64,000 bases of DNA from a virus: the IMG/VR virus record IMGVR_UViG_3300028559_000025, positions 1 to 64,000 of that record, one strand, 5' to 3'. The notes beneath the pieces are model-generated. The model had not been told where the DNA came from. It made no database searches and was given only the letters and a program-made list of their open reading frames with translations. Shown piece by piece: positions 17,601 through 26,076 of this stretch (within the stretch, counting starts at the first letter, position 1; every line of letters begins with the position of its first letter). Made by a program: the position numbers and the translations under genes.

Positions 17601-19602
17601 TCTTGATCTTACTTCATATATAGATACATTTATTAAAGAACAAGGTATTGGGCTTAGACTATCTAGTGCTAAAATTACCTCTGTCTCTGGTAATGGAACT
17701 GAGATTACTTATACATCAGCGAATACCTTTAAAGTTGGTGACAGAGTAATGATTGCTGGAGTTGTTCCATTTCTTTATAATATTCAAGGTATTATTAGTG
17801 AAAGAACAGCAACATCATTTAAGATATTAGGAAAACAAACAGGAACATATGTATCAGGTGGGGAAGCCTATATATCTGCAGACTATGACGTCCTCGTAGA
17901 ACTAACAGGAAAAATTACAAATGTAGAACGTGGTCTATTTGGAACCGTTCCTATGGAACATAAAAAAATAGAAGATTTAGCAAGCAAGGGTTTGTCAAAA
18001 ATAGCTATAACTCCAGGCTTTGAAATATCTAATACAGCACCTACAACATCAATTGTTAACAGTAAGGCAGAGTACCCTAAACTGCCAGAGGTAAAAAGCA
18101 TTTCTTTAAGTACAGCAGATTCTGATTCAACACTTATATTTCCAACATCTCAAGTAGACATTGGCTATAAAACATACTCTGTTAAATTTAAATTAGATGA
18201 AGAAGGTGGAGCAGCAGCAGGTTTATTTTTTAATATGACAAGTGCAACTGATCCTACAGGCACATACTTTGTAGAACTTGCAAGATATAATAAGATTAAT
18301 CCAAAAACACAGGAACTCTATGATGCACCAACATATAATTACACCCTAAGCATTTATGATCATACAGGAGCAACCCAGTCATGGGCAGATGTTACTGCTG
18401 AGTGTGTTAATATAATTGATAATTTTTCTAAAGTATTAAAGAAAGAAGGTACAGAAGATGCACCTATATATTCTTATGAAAGAGATCAGTGTTTCAATTT
18501 AAAGGTGGTTCATTATTTAACAGATGGTAAAGATGGAGAAGATGCAACAGTTGAAGATCCAAAAAACTGTTTGTTAGTGTTTATAAATAATGTTGAGATA
18601 ACTGGCTGGCAAATTCCAGGAACAGAGTATAATGGAACTACTGCTCCGTCAGCAACTGGATGGCAAGCATCAAAAGTTAATCAGCTTACGGGCCTGGGGC
18701 AAAAGCCAACGATACCAGATGACATTAAAATTGGTACAAAATTTGGGTTTTTTGCTTGTAGTATCCCACAGAGCATAACTAATCTTTTTCCACCACGTAT
18801 AAATTATCTTCCAGTCTCTAATATACCAGCGACACTGAGAGAAATACATTCTACTGTAAAACCATTAAAAGAAAGAAGTGTAAATTACTTCTATCAAGAT
18901 AGAGAATTTTTAAATGGACTAGTTCAAAAACAACCACTGTATACAAAGTCTCCCACATACCTTATGCAAACAACTCCAGAAGTATCTGGAATTAATTATT
19001 ATGATGTTGAGTATCAAACCCCAGCTGCTGTTTCTGTAGACGTTTTTCCAGTTAGCTATATGATGAAATATTTTCCAGGTAATAAGCCAATAGATAAACA
19101 ACAAGCTCAGAAGAAAATAGTTGATGAATATTCTCTAGCTTATTCAACACCAATAAATACTGGGTTCAGATTAAGAATGGCAATAGCCAATGGATCCCCA
19201 CATATGGTGTACCTTAAAAAAGACTCTGATGATGTAAACAATGCTACTGTATTTCTAAATCTATTTACACAGGAAATAATTGCACCTTCAGATCCAGAAA
19301 TTATTGAAAGCATTATAGATTATTCTAACTTGTCAGAAACAGTTCAGGTAGACTCAGAGTGGATACAGTCTAAGCAAGCAGCCTATAAAACACTAAAGGT
19401 TGTTCAAAGAGGTATTGAGGGTTTTTCTAAAAATGTATCTTTAAGTATATTTGGCAACCCTTTAATTCAGGTGGGAGATATCGTAACCCTGTCTTACTCC
19501 TTAAATGGCATTGTTGGTCAAAGATATCTAGTACACTCAGTATCTCACAGCTTTAGCCAAGGACTATCAACATCTCTAAATCTTAAAAGGATTCAAGAGT
19601 AG
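14611..19602 (+). CDS. Large baseplate/tail hub protein with fibronectin type III domain
   Basis: In this 1663-residue protein, residues about 90-170 form a fibronectin type III domain (INVSWSNPP, then YTFSGLSSGQSYTISI). A second Cys-containing Ig-like segment lies near 500-610. From about 620 a hub-like region begins (RLEIDLTDFVQSVSIDKSL). An ERGLFGT-type motif near 1110 (NVERGLFGTVPMEHKK) and the C-terminal strand set (FGNPLIQVGDIVTLSY, then YLVHSVSHSFSQGLST) are typical of siphovirus tail-hub/tail-associated proteins. It probably forms the tail tip together with the lectin-like and fibre proteins encoded next. Confidence 0.8.
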   Translation: MLGNVSSSVFTGSDSITLTPVVSAEWNHNLFNAPYITTAGIGEELTATAISPLPTDVTPTLKPNFVTKSFAMLRPVNVQPITTSTPSASDFAITNSVVSSSSINVSWSNPPTGTVFYRVQTTGQSDTISSGTSYTFSGLSSGQSYTISIEACNSSFGVLGSISQIFTTQLSPQDMVSQGKVSYTISGGSSSAYKVVTYVKTSSPIPVMINASGRGTGVQYGSEYVEADSLGWTKVVTYVASQSSDNTFAGFVYTIAANSISGETNNPIVYFTEPKVYATTYFDYQNHSLFPTEMPFTYFRPGESYVGSGNTKSNFPSAFRKITSPVLTGYTTPTYFPVTPILQNPKFCLASKPVPILKNALPTDTSAYRYFVSDESSRSITSIYEKPITTNKLVIKFNTLMTVPVVNIAIDGTNITVDDSQNISPSANSEGGRSTGVLILYWNGSAWTKTKWSSMPQFSSTGSLYLSTSFSKITITQIDQRTNPEFLSLTGETPPPSAGPTITSFSAQCANPDNGRCLSSSVGQTQSIWALFSYANASSYKITMSPSTTAGSTKTSNANSDTDAYLGLGSCGTTYALTLTVYAADNQQGASSSQTINYTVNCTSTPTEIPSASLNVVSDLKRMHVVEISPRLEIDLTDFVQSVSIDKSLDASNSLLPISSLNSNDARITLSGIPAMIGSTIVPIFSSQSDQSSTILANMLRKNIKFYINFHLKEYASPNSKISSDTYIPGGVFYSDSWAENDIKDITVQCFDISRYLQSIAVADYVVNLKRPFEIITNILDLSGFTDYDYDSLYRIFDSSEAPVNLYYYYCNSKDSTIMECLNELFIAYQIGAYIDEYGVMKFLSLHNILSSSGSNLALTDGNIMKDGFNISNNAKPGKISLKYQTPKIKQSPTVQNVNNVDIKNSPSYIYTTSNDVVWSQQTVDSVGFNYLKSDMLENSNIFEINTSDLLDIFYTFDMSNDGFAFIENEIVSFAYKEYKLSTLSGSKEKFISIKNNLDLTSYIDTFIKEQGIGLRLSSAKITSVSGNGTEITYTSANTFKVGDRVMIAGVVPFLYNIQGIISERTATSFKILGKQTGTYVSGGEAYISADYDVLVELTGKITNVERGLFGTVPMEHKKIEDLASKGLSKIAITPGFEISNTAPTTSIVNSKAEYPKLPEVKSISLSTADSDSTLIFPTSQVDIGYKTYSVKFKLDEEGGAAAGLFFNMTSATDPTGTYFVELARYNKINPKTQELYDAPTYNYTLSIYDHTGATQSWADVTAECVNIIDNFSKVLKKEGTEDAPIYSYERDQCFNLKVVHYLTDGKDGEDATVEDPKNCLLVFINNVEITGWQIPGTEYNGTTAPSATGWQASKVNQLTGLGQKPTIPDDIKIGTKFGFFACSIPQSITNLFPPRINYLPVSNIPATLREIHSTVKPLKERSVNYFYQDREFLNGLVQKQPLYTKSPTYLMQTTPEVSGINYYDVEYQTPAAVSVDVFPVSYMMKYFPGNKPIDKQQAQKKIVDEYSLAYSTPINTGFRLRMAIANGSPHMVYLKKDSDDVNNATVFLNLFTQEIIAPSDPEIIESIIDYSNLSETVQVDSEWIQSKQAAYKTLKVVQRGIEGFSKNVSLSIFGNPLIQVGDIVTLSYSLNGIVGQRYLVHSVSHSFSQGLSTSLNLKRIQE

Positions 19603-19612
19603 TCCTTTGTGG

Positions 19613-19618
19613 TATAAT
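19613..19618 (+). promoter_or_regulatory. Extended -10 promoter upstream of the lectin/fibre unit
   Basis: TGg-TATAAT is followed by an AGGAG Shine-Dalgarno at 19627-19631 and ATG 19638, giving a leadered transcript for the adsorption genes. Confidence 0.6.
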
Positions 19619-19637
19619 TAATTGACAGGAGACAAAA

Positions 19638-20180
19638 ATGCCATATGTTAAAATATCAGACCCTAATATTATAGATCTTGCTGCTTGGCACCAAGTTATT
19701 AATGTTATTAATCAACACAGCGATACTCTTTCTGCTATCACAAATAATTTTGGTATTAAAGGAACTGCTGTTACAGACTGGAATGGCGAAACAGAAATTT
19801 ACGAAGAATTTAATTCTGGCTCACAAAAAATACTTTATGGAAAGATTGTGATTGATACTAGAGCAGGTTCTGCCCAAGATTTAAACGTAAATAATTATCG
19901 TATGTTTTATCAAACAATAGATTTTGATAACGCTCCAAGTGGAACAGCTAGCTTTAAAGCAAAACCAGTTATAACAACTTCAATATCCCTTCCTGGCTCA
20001 ACTGTTACATCAGATAGAAACGTTGGTCTTATCTGTACTGTAATTGCAGTAACTCAAACAAGTTTTACGGTTCGTGTTATTAAGGCAAGAGAATTAACTG
20101 CAGAGACAGGCACAACGATTGCTGATCCAAAGCCAATTCAAACTTTTCAAATAAACTGGATTGCTATAGGACCAAAGTAA
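19638..20180 (+). CDS. Minor tail protein with H-type lectin-like C-terminal domain
   Basis: This 180-residue protein has an N-terminal part (about 1-60) that looks like an attachment segment. Residues about 65-178 follow the pattern of H-type lectin domains: a GKIVIDTR strand, [26 protein letters not shown] and a terminal INWIAIG strand. H-type lectins bind GalNAc-like sugars in other organisms, so a glycan-binding role at the tail tip is a reasonable inference. It is coupled to the fibre gene by a TAATG overlap. Confidence 0.6.
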   Translation: MPYVKISDPNIIDLAAWHQVINVINQHSDTLSAITNNFGIKGTAVTDWNGETEIYEEFNSGSQKILYGKIVIDTRAGSAQDLNVNNYRMFYQTIDFDNAPSGTASFKAKPVITTSISLPGSTVTSDRNVGLICTVIAVTQTSFTVRVIKARELTAETGTTIADPKPIQTFQINWIAIGPK

Positions 20181-23100
20181 TGGCTAAGGTACCACCTAAG
20201 TCTGTTTATAAAAGCCCCAAGTCTGTTGCTAGAAATCAACCCGTAACAATAAGTGTTGATGATCCAAGAGCAGCTTGGGATAAGATTGGACAGACTAGAG
20301 CAAGGTTAGGCTCTGAACTTGAACTTGTTGGATTAGATGACATCCCTTTAATTAGTGGAGGAAAAAGTTTAACAGCATCGGTTGGTCCACCAACATTGGG
20401 TATACCAAAAGATCTAGAAAAATTTGTAAGTCCTCCAAGTAATGGCCAAGAAGCTAAAATTGTATATGGATTTGGTGCTATAGTACCAACAGATATTACT
20501 AATGTTTCAACAGCCTGGTCAGGATCAAGTCTTGTAGTTACATTTGATTGGGACTATGCAGATCCTGCTAATGCAACCGTTACAGAATTTATTTTAGAAA
20601 TAACTTTATCTACAGGCACAGTTCGTCAAACTCCATACGGTTCTTTTCCAGTAAATAGAACACAAACAGGACAAACAACAACACTTACAAAATCTTTAAA
20701 TAGATCTACCCTTGGCGTATTTGGAACAAACATTACAAGTATTTGTGTTTATGCTATTGATGCATTTTATAATACAAGTGGTAAGGTTTGTGATGCAACA
20801 GTTCCTGCATACGTGGTTAACCTACCAGTACCAGTTATTACAGTTACTTCAGCAATGAGTGGATATAGCGTAGCTTGGACAATTCCAACATCTGTTCAAG
20901 ATCCAGATGAGGTGTTTGACGCTATTGATATTTATGAATATGAGTCTAGTGCTTCTACAGAACCAACAGATGTCACTTATTCAAGGGTATACTTTGATCA
21001 AGTTTCACCAGCAAATATTATTACAGTTAATAGTAATGATAGATGGGTAAAGGCAAGATTTTCTTCAGATGGAGGAACATACACAGCATTTTCTGCTGCA
21101 CAAAAAGTAACACCAACATCTCCAGTTACAGTAGACACCACTGGACCAGCCGCTCCAACTGGATCAGTAACTGGTGGATTAGAAACTTCTGGAACGATAG
21201 GCTTTAATGCTTTCTTAAATATATCTTGGACTGCAGTATCAGATACTACTTTACGAGGGTATAGAATTAGGTTTAGACCAGTAACTACTCCAGCATCTGC
21301 TTACTCTTATGTAGACTCCCCAGGAAATGGAACAACTTTTAGAATTACAGGTCTTGCTTCAGGCACAAGCTATGAAGTTCAAATTGCATCATATGATGAG
21401 TTTAATAACACTTCTTCATCATATCAAACATTAACTAATAGCCCAGTGTCAACTGCTGGATCTCCCTTTATAGGAACAAATGTTTCTACAACTGGATACT
21501 TTGAAGCTGGAGTTTCTGGAACAGATACAGGAGTTTTTAGATTTGGCTACGGGGTAGCTACTGGTAAAAGAGGCTTATCATTTAATACAAACAATTATTG
21601 GTATATAGATTCATCTCAGTCAGCGTCTTTAAAGGTTGGTGGAGCAGACAACTATGTTACTTGGGACGGCTCATCTCTTATAGTAGCTGGAGACCTACAG
21701 GCTAAAAAAGGATCGTTTAGCGGAAACGTAAACATTGCAAGTGGTGCATCTCTATATAGTGGTACTTTAACTGGAAATACCGTTACTGCTTCTGCTAATA
21801 CTGGTGGTTCATTGTCTAGTGCAGGATACATATTAAATGAAGATGGAATTACATTTTCTAATGGGCTATCAGGAAATGATTTAAGACAAACTACTATAGT
21901 TGGAGCAAGTGGATTACTCACAACAAATTCAGCAAATATAGGTGGATGGATTATAACTCCAGGCTCAATAACAAAAACTGCAAGGGGAGAAGGAAAGATT
22001 TCTTTAGACTCAGCAAATGGATACATCTATGTAACTAGAGACGATGTAGAGACAATTACTGCTGGTATTAATAGTCCAAAAGATGATAACGATAATGTTT
22101 TTTGGTCTGGCGGAAGTAATCCAACAGATGAAACAAGCCCATTTAGAGTTAGACTAAATGGAGATCTATTTGCAAGCAATGCAGAAATTAAAGGTGTTAT
22201 AAGGGCTACTAGTGGTGGTTTTGGAACATTTGATCCATCTACTAACCTTATTACAAACGGTTGGACTATTAGTACCAATGGAATAATTGCAAAGGGTGAG
22301 GGTAGCATTAAAATTGGAAACTATTCAATACAAACTCTTGAGCCAGACGGTTCTGATTTTTCAATAAAATATATTGCAGGTAATGAAAACCTAATAAGAA
22401 CAGATTCTTTTGCTAGCAATGTTGATGATCCAAAAAGAATATTTATAGGTGATAGTACAAGACAGGTTGAAGTTGCTAAATCAGCAAGCCTATCTGGAGC
22501 TGGTTCAATAGTAACTTTGCCAACAAGCAATGCTACAGCTCTAAGTGCTTATCGCTCAGGTGGTCTAAGAAATATATTTACTGTTTCAGAGTCCGCAAGA
22601 AGTGGTTCAACTGGAGACGGAGTAGATTTTAGTGGAAATGTGCTAGATTATCCATCAGCAATTAAGGGTGACATGCTGATTGTTTATAAAACTACAGGAA
22701 CCAATCCAGACCCTAAATGGAGAGAGGTAGTCGCAACATACGTAGCCATTACTGGTACAGCCCCTACTCCAACGCCAACACCTACTCCAACGCCAACGCC
22801 AACTCCAACGCCAACACCTACGCCAACACCTACACCAACTCCAACCCCTACTCCTACGCCAACACCTACGCCAACACCTACGCCAACACCTACTCCAGTA
22901 CAAAGCACCTATTACTTTGTTTGTGACGATACACAATGTGGTTCAGTACTTGCCTCATCCGCTCTTGAAGCAGTTGCACTTGGAAACGCATATTGTCAAG
23001 ATAATGCAGATCCAGGACTTACAAATAATGTAGCTGGAGGAGTATCACTAACACCAATTCCTGGTTGTGCTCCAACTCCAACACCTACTCCAACACCTAC

Positions 23101-23446
23101 GCCAACACCTACACCAACACCTACACCAACACCTACGCCAACTCCAACGCCAACACCTACGCCAACACCAGTAACAGAAACAAGTAGAACAGTTGGAACC
23201 TGTATATCATATGTTTATTGCCCAGAAGGTGGAGAGAGACTAGATACTGTTTATTATTCAAATGGAACTAGTAGTGAGCAATATGTTTGCTGTTCTTATA
23301 CAGCAACAGCAACTCCAACGCCAACTCCTGAACCAACACCAACCCCAACCCCTACACCAACTGAATGCCAAACATGCGGCATCTGCTGCCTGTACGGACC
23401 ATGTGAATATGGCTGTGGCCCATGCGACTTTTGGTGTGATGACTAG
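20180..23446 (+). CDS. Tail fibre with fibronectin-type domains, Pro-Thr stalks and Cys-rich tip
   Basis: This is a 1088-residue adsorption protein. The N-terminal 100 residues probably attach to the tail. Residues about 110-420 hold two or three fibronectin type III-like domains (GYRIRFRP, then [19 protein letters not shown]). A beta-rich region (about 430-830) resembles fibre shafts. Residues 862-906, about 965-997 and about 1045-1061 are (Pro-Thr)n stalks, separated by two Cys-containing modules of about 45-58 residues. The protein ends in a very Cys-rich tail ([16 protein letters not shown]). Pro-Thr stalks are classic substrates for O-glycosylation or proline hydroxylation, and a prolyl-hydroxylase-like gene and a GlcNAc transferase follow within 1.3 kb. 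Confidence 0.85.
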   Translation: MAKVPPKSVYKSPKSVARNQPVTISVDDPRAAWDKIGQTRARLGSELELVGLDDIPLISGGKSLTASVGPPTLGIPKDLEKFVSPPSNGQEAKIVYGFGAIVPTDITNVSTAWSGSSLVVTFDWDYADPANATVTEFILEITLSTGTVRQTPYGSFPVNRTQTGQTTTLTKSLNRSTLGVFGTNITSICVYAIDAFYNTSGKVCDATVPAYVVNLPVPVITVTSAMSGYSVAWTIPTSVQDPDEVFDAIDIYEYESSASTEPTDVTYSRVYFDQVSPANIITVNSNDRWVKARFSSDGGTYTAFSAAQKVTPTSPVTVDTTGPAAPTGSVTGGLETSGTIGFNAFLNISWTAVSDTTLRGYRIRFRPVTTPASAYSYVDSPGNGTTFRITGLASGTSYEVQIASYDEFNNTSSSYQTLTNSPVSTAGSPFIGTNVSTTGYFEAGVSGTDTGVFRFGYGVATGKRGLSFNTNNYWYIDSSQSASLKVGGADNYVTWDGSSLIVAGDLQAKKGSFSGNVNIASGASLYSGTLTGNTVTASANTGGSLSSAGYILNEDGITFSNGLSGNDLRQTTIVGASGLLTTNSANIGGWIITPGSITKTARGEGKISLDSANGYIYVTRDDVETITAGINSPKDDNDNVFWSGGSNPTDETSPFRVRLNGDLFASNAEIKGVIRATSGGFGTFDPSTNLITNGWTISTNGIIAKGEGSIKIGNYSIQTLEPDGSDFSIKYIAGNENLIRTDSFASNVDDPKRIFIGDSTRQVEVAKSASLSGAGSIVTLPTSNATALSAYRSGGLRNIFTVSESARSGSTGDGVDFSGNVLDYPSAIKGDMLIVYKTTGTNPDPKWREVVATYVAITGTAPTPTPTPTPTPTPTPTPTPTPTPTPTPTPTPTPTPTPTPTPTPTPVQSTYYFVCDDTQCGSVLASSALEAVALGNAYCQDNADPGLTNNVAGGVSLTPIPGCAPTPTPTPTPTPTPTPTPTPTPTPTPTPTPTPTPVTETSRTVGTCISYVYCPEGGERLDTVYYSNGTSSEQYVCCSYTATATPTPTPEPTPTPTPTPTECQTCGICCLYGPCEYGCGPCDFWCDD
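22763..22897 (+). repeat. Pro-Thr codon repeat tract 1
   Basis: There are 45 codons alternating Pro and Thr. Third positions vary (CCA/CCT/CCC and ACA/ACT/ACC/ACG), so the tract is kept at protein level rather than being a recent perfect DNA repeat. Confidence 0.95.
23072..23170 (+). repeat. Pro-Thr codon repeat tract 2
   Basis: There are 33 codons alternating Pro and Thr with mixed synonymous codons, lying between two Cys-containing modules of the fibre. Confidence 0.95.
23312..23362 (+). repeat. Pro-Thr codon repeat tract 3
   Basis: This shorter Thr-Pro run is interrupted by a Pro-Glu step and leads into the Cys-rich C-terminus of the fibre. Confidence 0.85.
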
Positions 23447-23451
23447 TATGG

Positions 23452-23457
23452 TAGAAT
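23452..23457 (+). promoter_or_regulatory. Possible -10 element after the fibre gene
   Basis: TAGAAT preceded by GG lies in the short gap, followed by an AAGGAG Shine-Dalgarno (23469-23474) before ATG 23480. It may start an mRNA for the modification genes. Confidence 0.35.
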
Positions 23458-23479
23458 TTTATAATAAAAAGGAGAAAAA

Positions 23480-23875
23480 ATGAAAAGAAAAAATTTCTAT
23501 TTAAATGTAGAGGATGATAAAATCATCTTTTATTCAATAGAACTTAAAGATGATGGCTCTGTTTTAGATGATAATAAGCACAATAAAGATTATGCTTTAT
23601 CTAATAGTCCAGAAATATTAAATATTACACATTTGAATTATGTTCCAGCCAAACTTAGTGTTTGGGATGGATCAGAGTTTATTGCTCCAGAAGGGCTAGA
23701 GCACAGGCTGCCTTGTATAAGAGATTGCATAGATGGATGTATATCTTTTGCGTTTTTAAAAAATAATACGTATTATGGAATGAACGGATATTGTATTGGA
23801 GTGGCACATAATGATATGCTTATTGCTGCATTATCAAGCAATCCAACAATAACATTTGAGATTGTAGAATCTTAA
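23480..23875 (+). CDS. Hypothetical protein between fibre and modification genes
   Basis: I do not recognise this 131-residue protein. It is acidic in the N-terminal half, with an aromatic beta-rich middle (LSVWDGSEFIAPEGL), and has three closely spaced Cys in a CIRDCIDGC segment. There is no signal peptide or membrane segment. It is the first of four genes (to 25686) that follow the Pro-Thr fibre in the same direction. It could be an accessory factor for the fibre or an unrelated early gene. Confidence 0.75.
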   Translation: MKRKNFYLNVEDDKIIFYSIELKDDGSVLDDNKHNKDYALSNSPEILNITHLNYVPAKLSVWDGSEFIAPEGLEHRLPCIRDCIDGCISFAFLKNNTYYGMNGYCIGVAHNDMLIAALSSNPTITFEIVES

Positions 23876-23896
23876 TAATAGAATGGGTGGAATTTT

Positions 23897-24136
23897 ATGA
23901 AAGACGAATTAACTCCTTGGCAAAAGTATAAACAAAATCTTGGAGATACAAGACCTTGGGATTTATTAAATCCGAACACAGAATATGTTAGTGATGACTT
24001 ACATTCTGATAGACTTAATATATGCAAGGCTTGTCCAGAGTTTATATCTCTAACAACTCAATGTAAAAAATGTGGTTGTGTAATGAAATTTAAAACAAAG
24101 TTAGAAAAAGCAACTTGTCCAATAGGAAAATGGTAA
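23897..24136 (+). CDS. Small zinc-binding phage protein (DUF6171-like)
   Basis: In this 79-residue protein, a conserved WQKYKQNLGDTRPWDLL start is followed by CKACPEFI and CKKCGCVMK with a final CPIGKW, a Cys arrangement expected to bind zinc. Near-identical layouts occur in many aquatic phages, and I place it in the DUF6171-type family from memory. The function is unknown. The oxygenase gene starts 3 nt after its stop, so the two are probably co-translated. Confidence 0.8.
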   Translation: MKDELTPWQKYKQNLGDTRPWDLLNPNTEYVSDDLHSDRLNICKACPEFISLTTQCKKCGCVMKFKTKLEKATCPIGKW

Positions 24137-24139
24137 AAA

Positions 24140-24739
24140 ATGATAAAAGAAGAAGTTGCACCAGGTATAGTTGTATATAATAATGTAATTCCAGATAGCG
24201 AAAATCTATACAAAGATATTGAAGAAGGTATAATTTCTGCGGGATTAAAATGGATAGAAGCAGAAGTAAAAGAATCTTCAGATCCAATGGTAAATACTAA
24301 AACAAGAGATACAAGCGCTATTGGTATTCCTTACATGGGTGGTCTTAAAGATATATCAACAGAAAGTAAGTCTGAGACCTTTCTTATAAACACTAATAAT
24401 ATGTTTTTTAAAAATTTTGATCCAATAGAAAAAGATTATATGCAAACATACGGGGTATATTCAGAGTGGCACGACACCTATGGCATTTTAAAATATGGAT
24501 CTGGTCAGTTTTTCAGTAACCATATAGATGACCACCCTACATATCATAGAAGAATTTCTACTCTATACTATTTAAATGATAACTATACAGGTGGAGAAAT
24601 TAATTTTCCTCGTTTTAATATTACTTTTAAACCAAAAGCTAATCAAATGATTTTATTTCCATCAACCTATGTCTATAACCACTCAGTGTCTCCAGTTATT
24701 GAAGGAGAAAGATATGCTGTGGTTTCATGGATGAAGTAG
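24140..24739 (+). CDS. 2OG-Fe(II) oxygenase, prolyl 4-hydroxylase-like
   Basis: This 199-residue protein has a double-stranded beta-helix motif set: H128-x-D130 (NHIDDHP), distal H181 (YNHSVSP) and R191 for 2-oxoglutarate. The central LYYLNDNYTGGEINFP stretch is typical of prolyl-4-hydroxylase-like (P4Hc) domains. Such enzymes hydroxylate proline in proteins, though some phage relatives act on other substrates. It sits in a short run of genes directly after a fibre with long Pro-Thr tracts and 17 nt before a GT60-type GlcNAc transferase. The substrate is inferred from this context. Confidence 0.85.
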   Translation: MIKEEVAPGIVVYNNVIPDSENLYKDIEEGIISAGLKWIEAEVKESSDPMVNTKTRDTSAIGIPYMGGLKDISTESKSETFLINTNNMFFKNFDPIEKDYMQTYGVYSEWHDTYGILKYGSGQFFSNHIDDHPTYHRRISTLYYLNDNYTGGEINFPRFNITFKPKANQMILFPSTYVYNHSVSPVIEGERYAVVSWMK

Positions 24740-24744
24740 TCTGA

Positions 24745-24750
24745 TACAAT
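24745..24750 (+). promoter_or_regulatory. Leaderless-type promoter of the GlcNAc transferase
   Basis: TGa-TACAAT with a 6-nt gap to ATG 24757 and no Shine-Dalgarno. Confidence 0.5.
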
Positions 24751-24756
24751 ATAAGT

Positions 24757-25686
24757 ATGGATAAAATTTTTGTAAGTCTTGCTGGGTATAGAGATCCAGA
24801 TTTAATTAATACAGTTAGAAGTTTTTACGAAAATGCAAAAAATAAAGATAATCTGTTTTTTTCTTTAGTCTCACATGAAGGACCAGAAACAAATTTTGAT
24901 TTTTCATTTATACCAAAAGAACAAATATCTTATCAAAAGATTGACTATAAATTAGCAGATGGAGCATGCTCTGGAAGACATTTAGCTAACTCCCTACTAT
25001 CTGATCAATATAAATATTTTTTGCATACAGACTCTCACTCAAGAGCAAAAGTAGAATGGGATAGAATGCTTATTGATGAATATACTAAGTGTTCTTCAAA
25101 ATGGGGAACAGATTATATATTTACTAAATACCCCCATGGATTTTTAAAAGAGTGGGATGAAAATGGAAACGGCACTGACAAAATAAATCTAAATAACGAA
25201 AGTTTACATAAGGTAGTTCCAGAGTGGGATGAAATAGAGAATGTTTATTTGTTAAGATGGAGAGACCTTGAGGACTTAGAGTTTGGCGATAAAGTTTATG
25301 GCTTTGCTGCTAACTTTGCTTTTGGTTCTGTAAAGGCATTTATGAAGGCCCCATATGATCCATATTTATATTTTCTAGGAGAAGAAATAAGCCTTGGAGT
25401 TCGTCTTTCAGTACAAGGGGTAAATCTAGTTGCCCCAGCAATCAATGCAATATATACAAATTACGATAGAGATAATGGAAAAAGGGGTGGGTTTCATTGG
25501 AATGATAATTCAAACTGGGGATTAAGAGATAAAAGCGCAAGAGAAAGACTGACAAAACTATTTACTCTACAAGATTTGGGAATGTATGGATTACAAGATC
25601 ACGTTGAAGAGTATAGAGCTTTGCAAACAGAAATGGGTCTTGACTTTGAATCAAAAGATTATATAAAGCCAATTTATAAAAACTAA
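24757..25686 (+). CDS. GlcNAc transferase of the PF11397/GT60 (Skp1-type) family
   Basis: This 309-residue protein has the family hallmarks: IFVSLAGYRDPDL at the N-terminus, a DGACSGRHLA segment, a metal-binding HTDSH (D92, H94), and GEEISLGVRL (E209, E210) with a preceding YDPYLYFL. The best-studied member is the Dictyostelium Skp1 transferase, which adds GlcNAc to hydroxyproline made by a prolyl 4-hydroxylase. Here a P4H-like oxygenase gene lies directly upstream and a Pro-Thr-rich fibre gene just before that. Family placement is strong; the sugar and acceptor are inferred. Confidence 0.85.
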   Translation: MDKIFVSLAGYRDPDLINTVRSFYENAKNKDNLFFSLVSHEGPETNFDFSFIPKEQISYQKIDYKLADGACSGRHLANSLLSDQYKYFLHTDSHSRAKVEWDRMLIDEYTKCSSKWGTDYIFTKYPHGFLKEWDENGNGTDKINLNNESLHKVVPEWDEIENVYLLRWRDLEDLEFGDKVYGFAANFAFGSVKAFMKAPYDPYLYFLGEEISLGVRLSVQGVNLVAPAINAIYTNYDRDNGKRGGFHWNDNSNWGLRDKSARERLTKLFTLQDLGMYGLQDHVEEYRALQTEMGLDFESKDYIKPIYKN

Positions 25687-25702
25687 GCAATACTCGTATT
25701 GC
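25687..25702 (+). other. Short hairpin after the GlcNAc transferase gene
   Basis: GCAATA pairs with TATTGC around a CTCG tetraloop. There is no T-run, so at most a weak processing or pausing signal. Confidence 0.25.
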
Positions 25703-25712
25703 AAGCGTGTGA

Positions 25713-25718
25713 TATACT
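25713..25718 (+). promoter_or_regulatory. Extended -10 promoter of the replication module
   Basis: TGa-TATACT is followed by AAAGGGG (25731-25737) and ATG 25742. It precedes a dense co-directional run of replication genes. Confidence 0.6.
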
Positions 25719-25741
25719 TATAATAAAGCAAAAGGGGAAAA

Positions 25742-25876
25742 ATGACTACAAAACATGATCTTGTGATAACTGCACTACAGCAAAGAATAGGCGAGCTAGT
25801 AACTCACTATGAAACACAAATGGCTATTCTTAGAGCAGATATTACAATGCTGGCTGGTGAAAAAGAAGAAGATTAG
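25742..25876 (+). CDS. 44-residue helical protein at the head of the replication module
   Basis: A short open frame encodes 44 residues predicted to form one amphipathic helix (LQQRIGELVTHYETQMAILR) and an acidic tail. It has a clear promoter and Shine-Dalgarno (AAGGGG), which makes it a real gene despite its size. Similar short coiled-coil proteins accompany replication genes in other aquatic phages. The function is unknown. Confidence 0.7.
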   Translation: MTTKHDLVITALQQRIGELVTHYETQMAILRADITMLAGEKEED

Positions 25877-25884
25877 GATACTTA

Positions 25885-26076
25885 ATGTTAAAATGCAGCA
25901 AGTGTGATGGACGTGTATTTGTTGATAGACAATATACAAGTGTTGACCATATAGAAACATCTTGTCTTACATGTGGCAATAGAAAGTTTTATCACCCAGT
26001 AGGGGCGACAACAGAGGGACAATGGATACTTCAAAAGGAAAGATTCAGAGCCAAGCATACAATAACGAACCTGTAA
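25885..26076 (+). CDS. Small zinc-ribbon protein
   Basis: This 63-residue protein has CSKCDGR near the N-terminus and CLTCGNRK about 25 residues later, a zinc-ribbon arrangement, with a basic C-terminus. Its last 55 nt overlap the next gene in another frame, which suggests translational coupling. It may bind nucleic acid; the function is unknown. Confidence 0.65.
   Translation: MLKCSKCDGRVFVDRQYTSVDHIETSCLTCGNRKFYHPVGATTEGQWILQKERFRAKHTITNL

Noticed and set aside
22684-22908. Long - strand frame encoding a Gly-Val repeat opposite the Pro-Thr tract
   Set aside because: It is the exact antisense of the Pro-Thr codons, with no promoter or Shine-Dalgarno; a composition shadow.
22763-23170. CRISPR-like or tandem DNA repeat array
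   Set aside because: The 6-nt periodicity reflects Pro-Thr codons with varied third positions; there are no direct repeats with unique spacers and no cas genes.
25687-25702. Terminator after the GlcNAc transferase gene
   Set aside because: The hairpin stem is only 6 bp and has no T-run, so it was not called a terminator.
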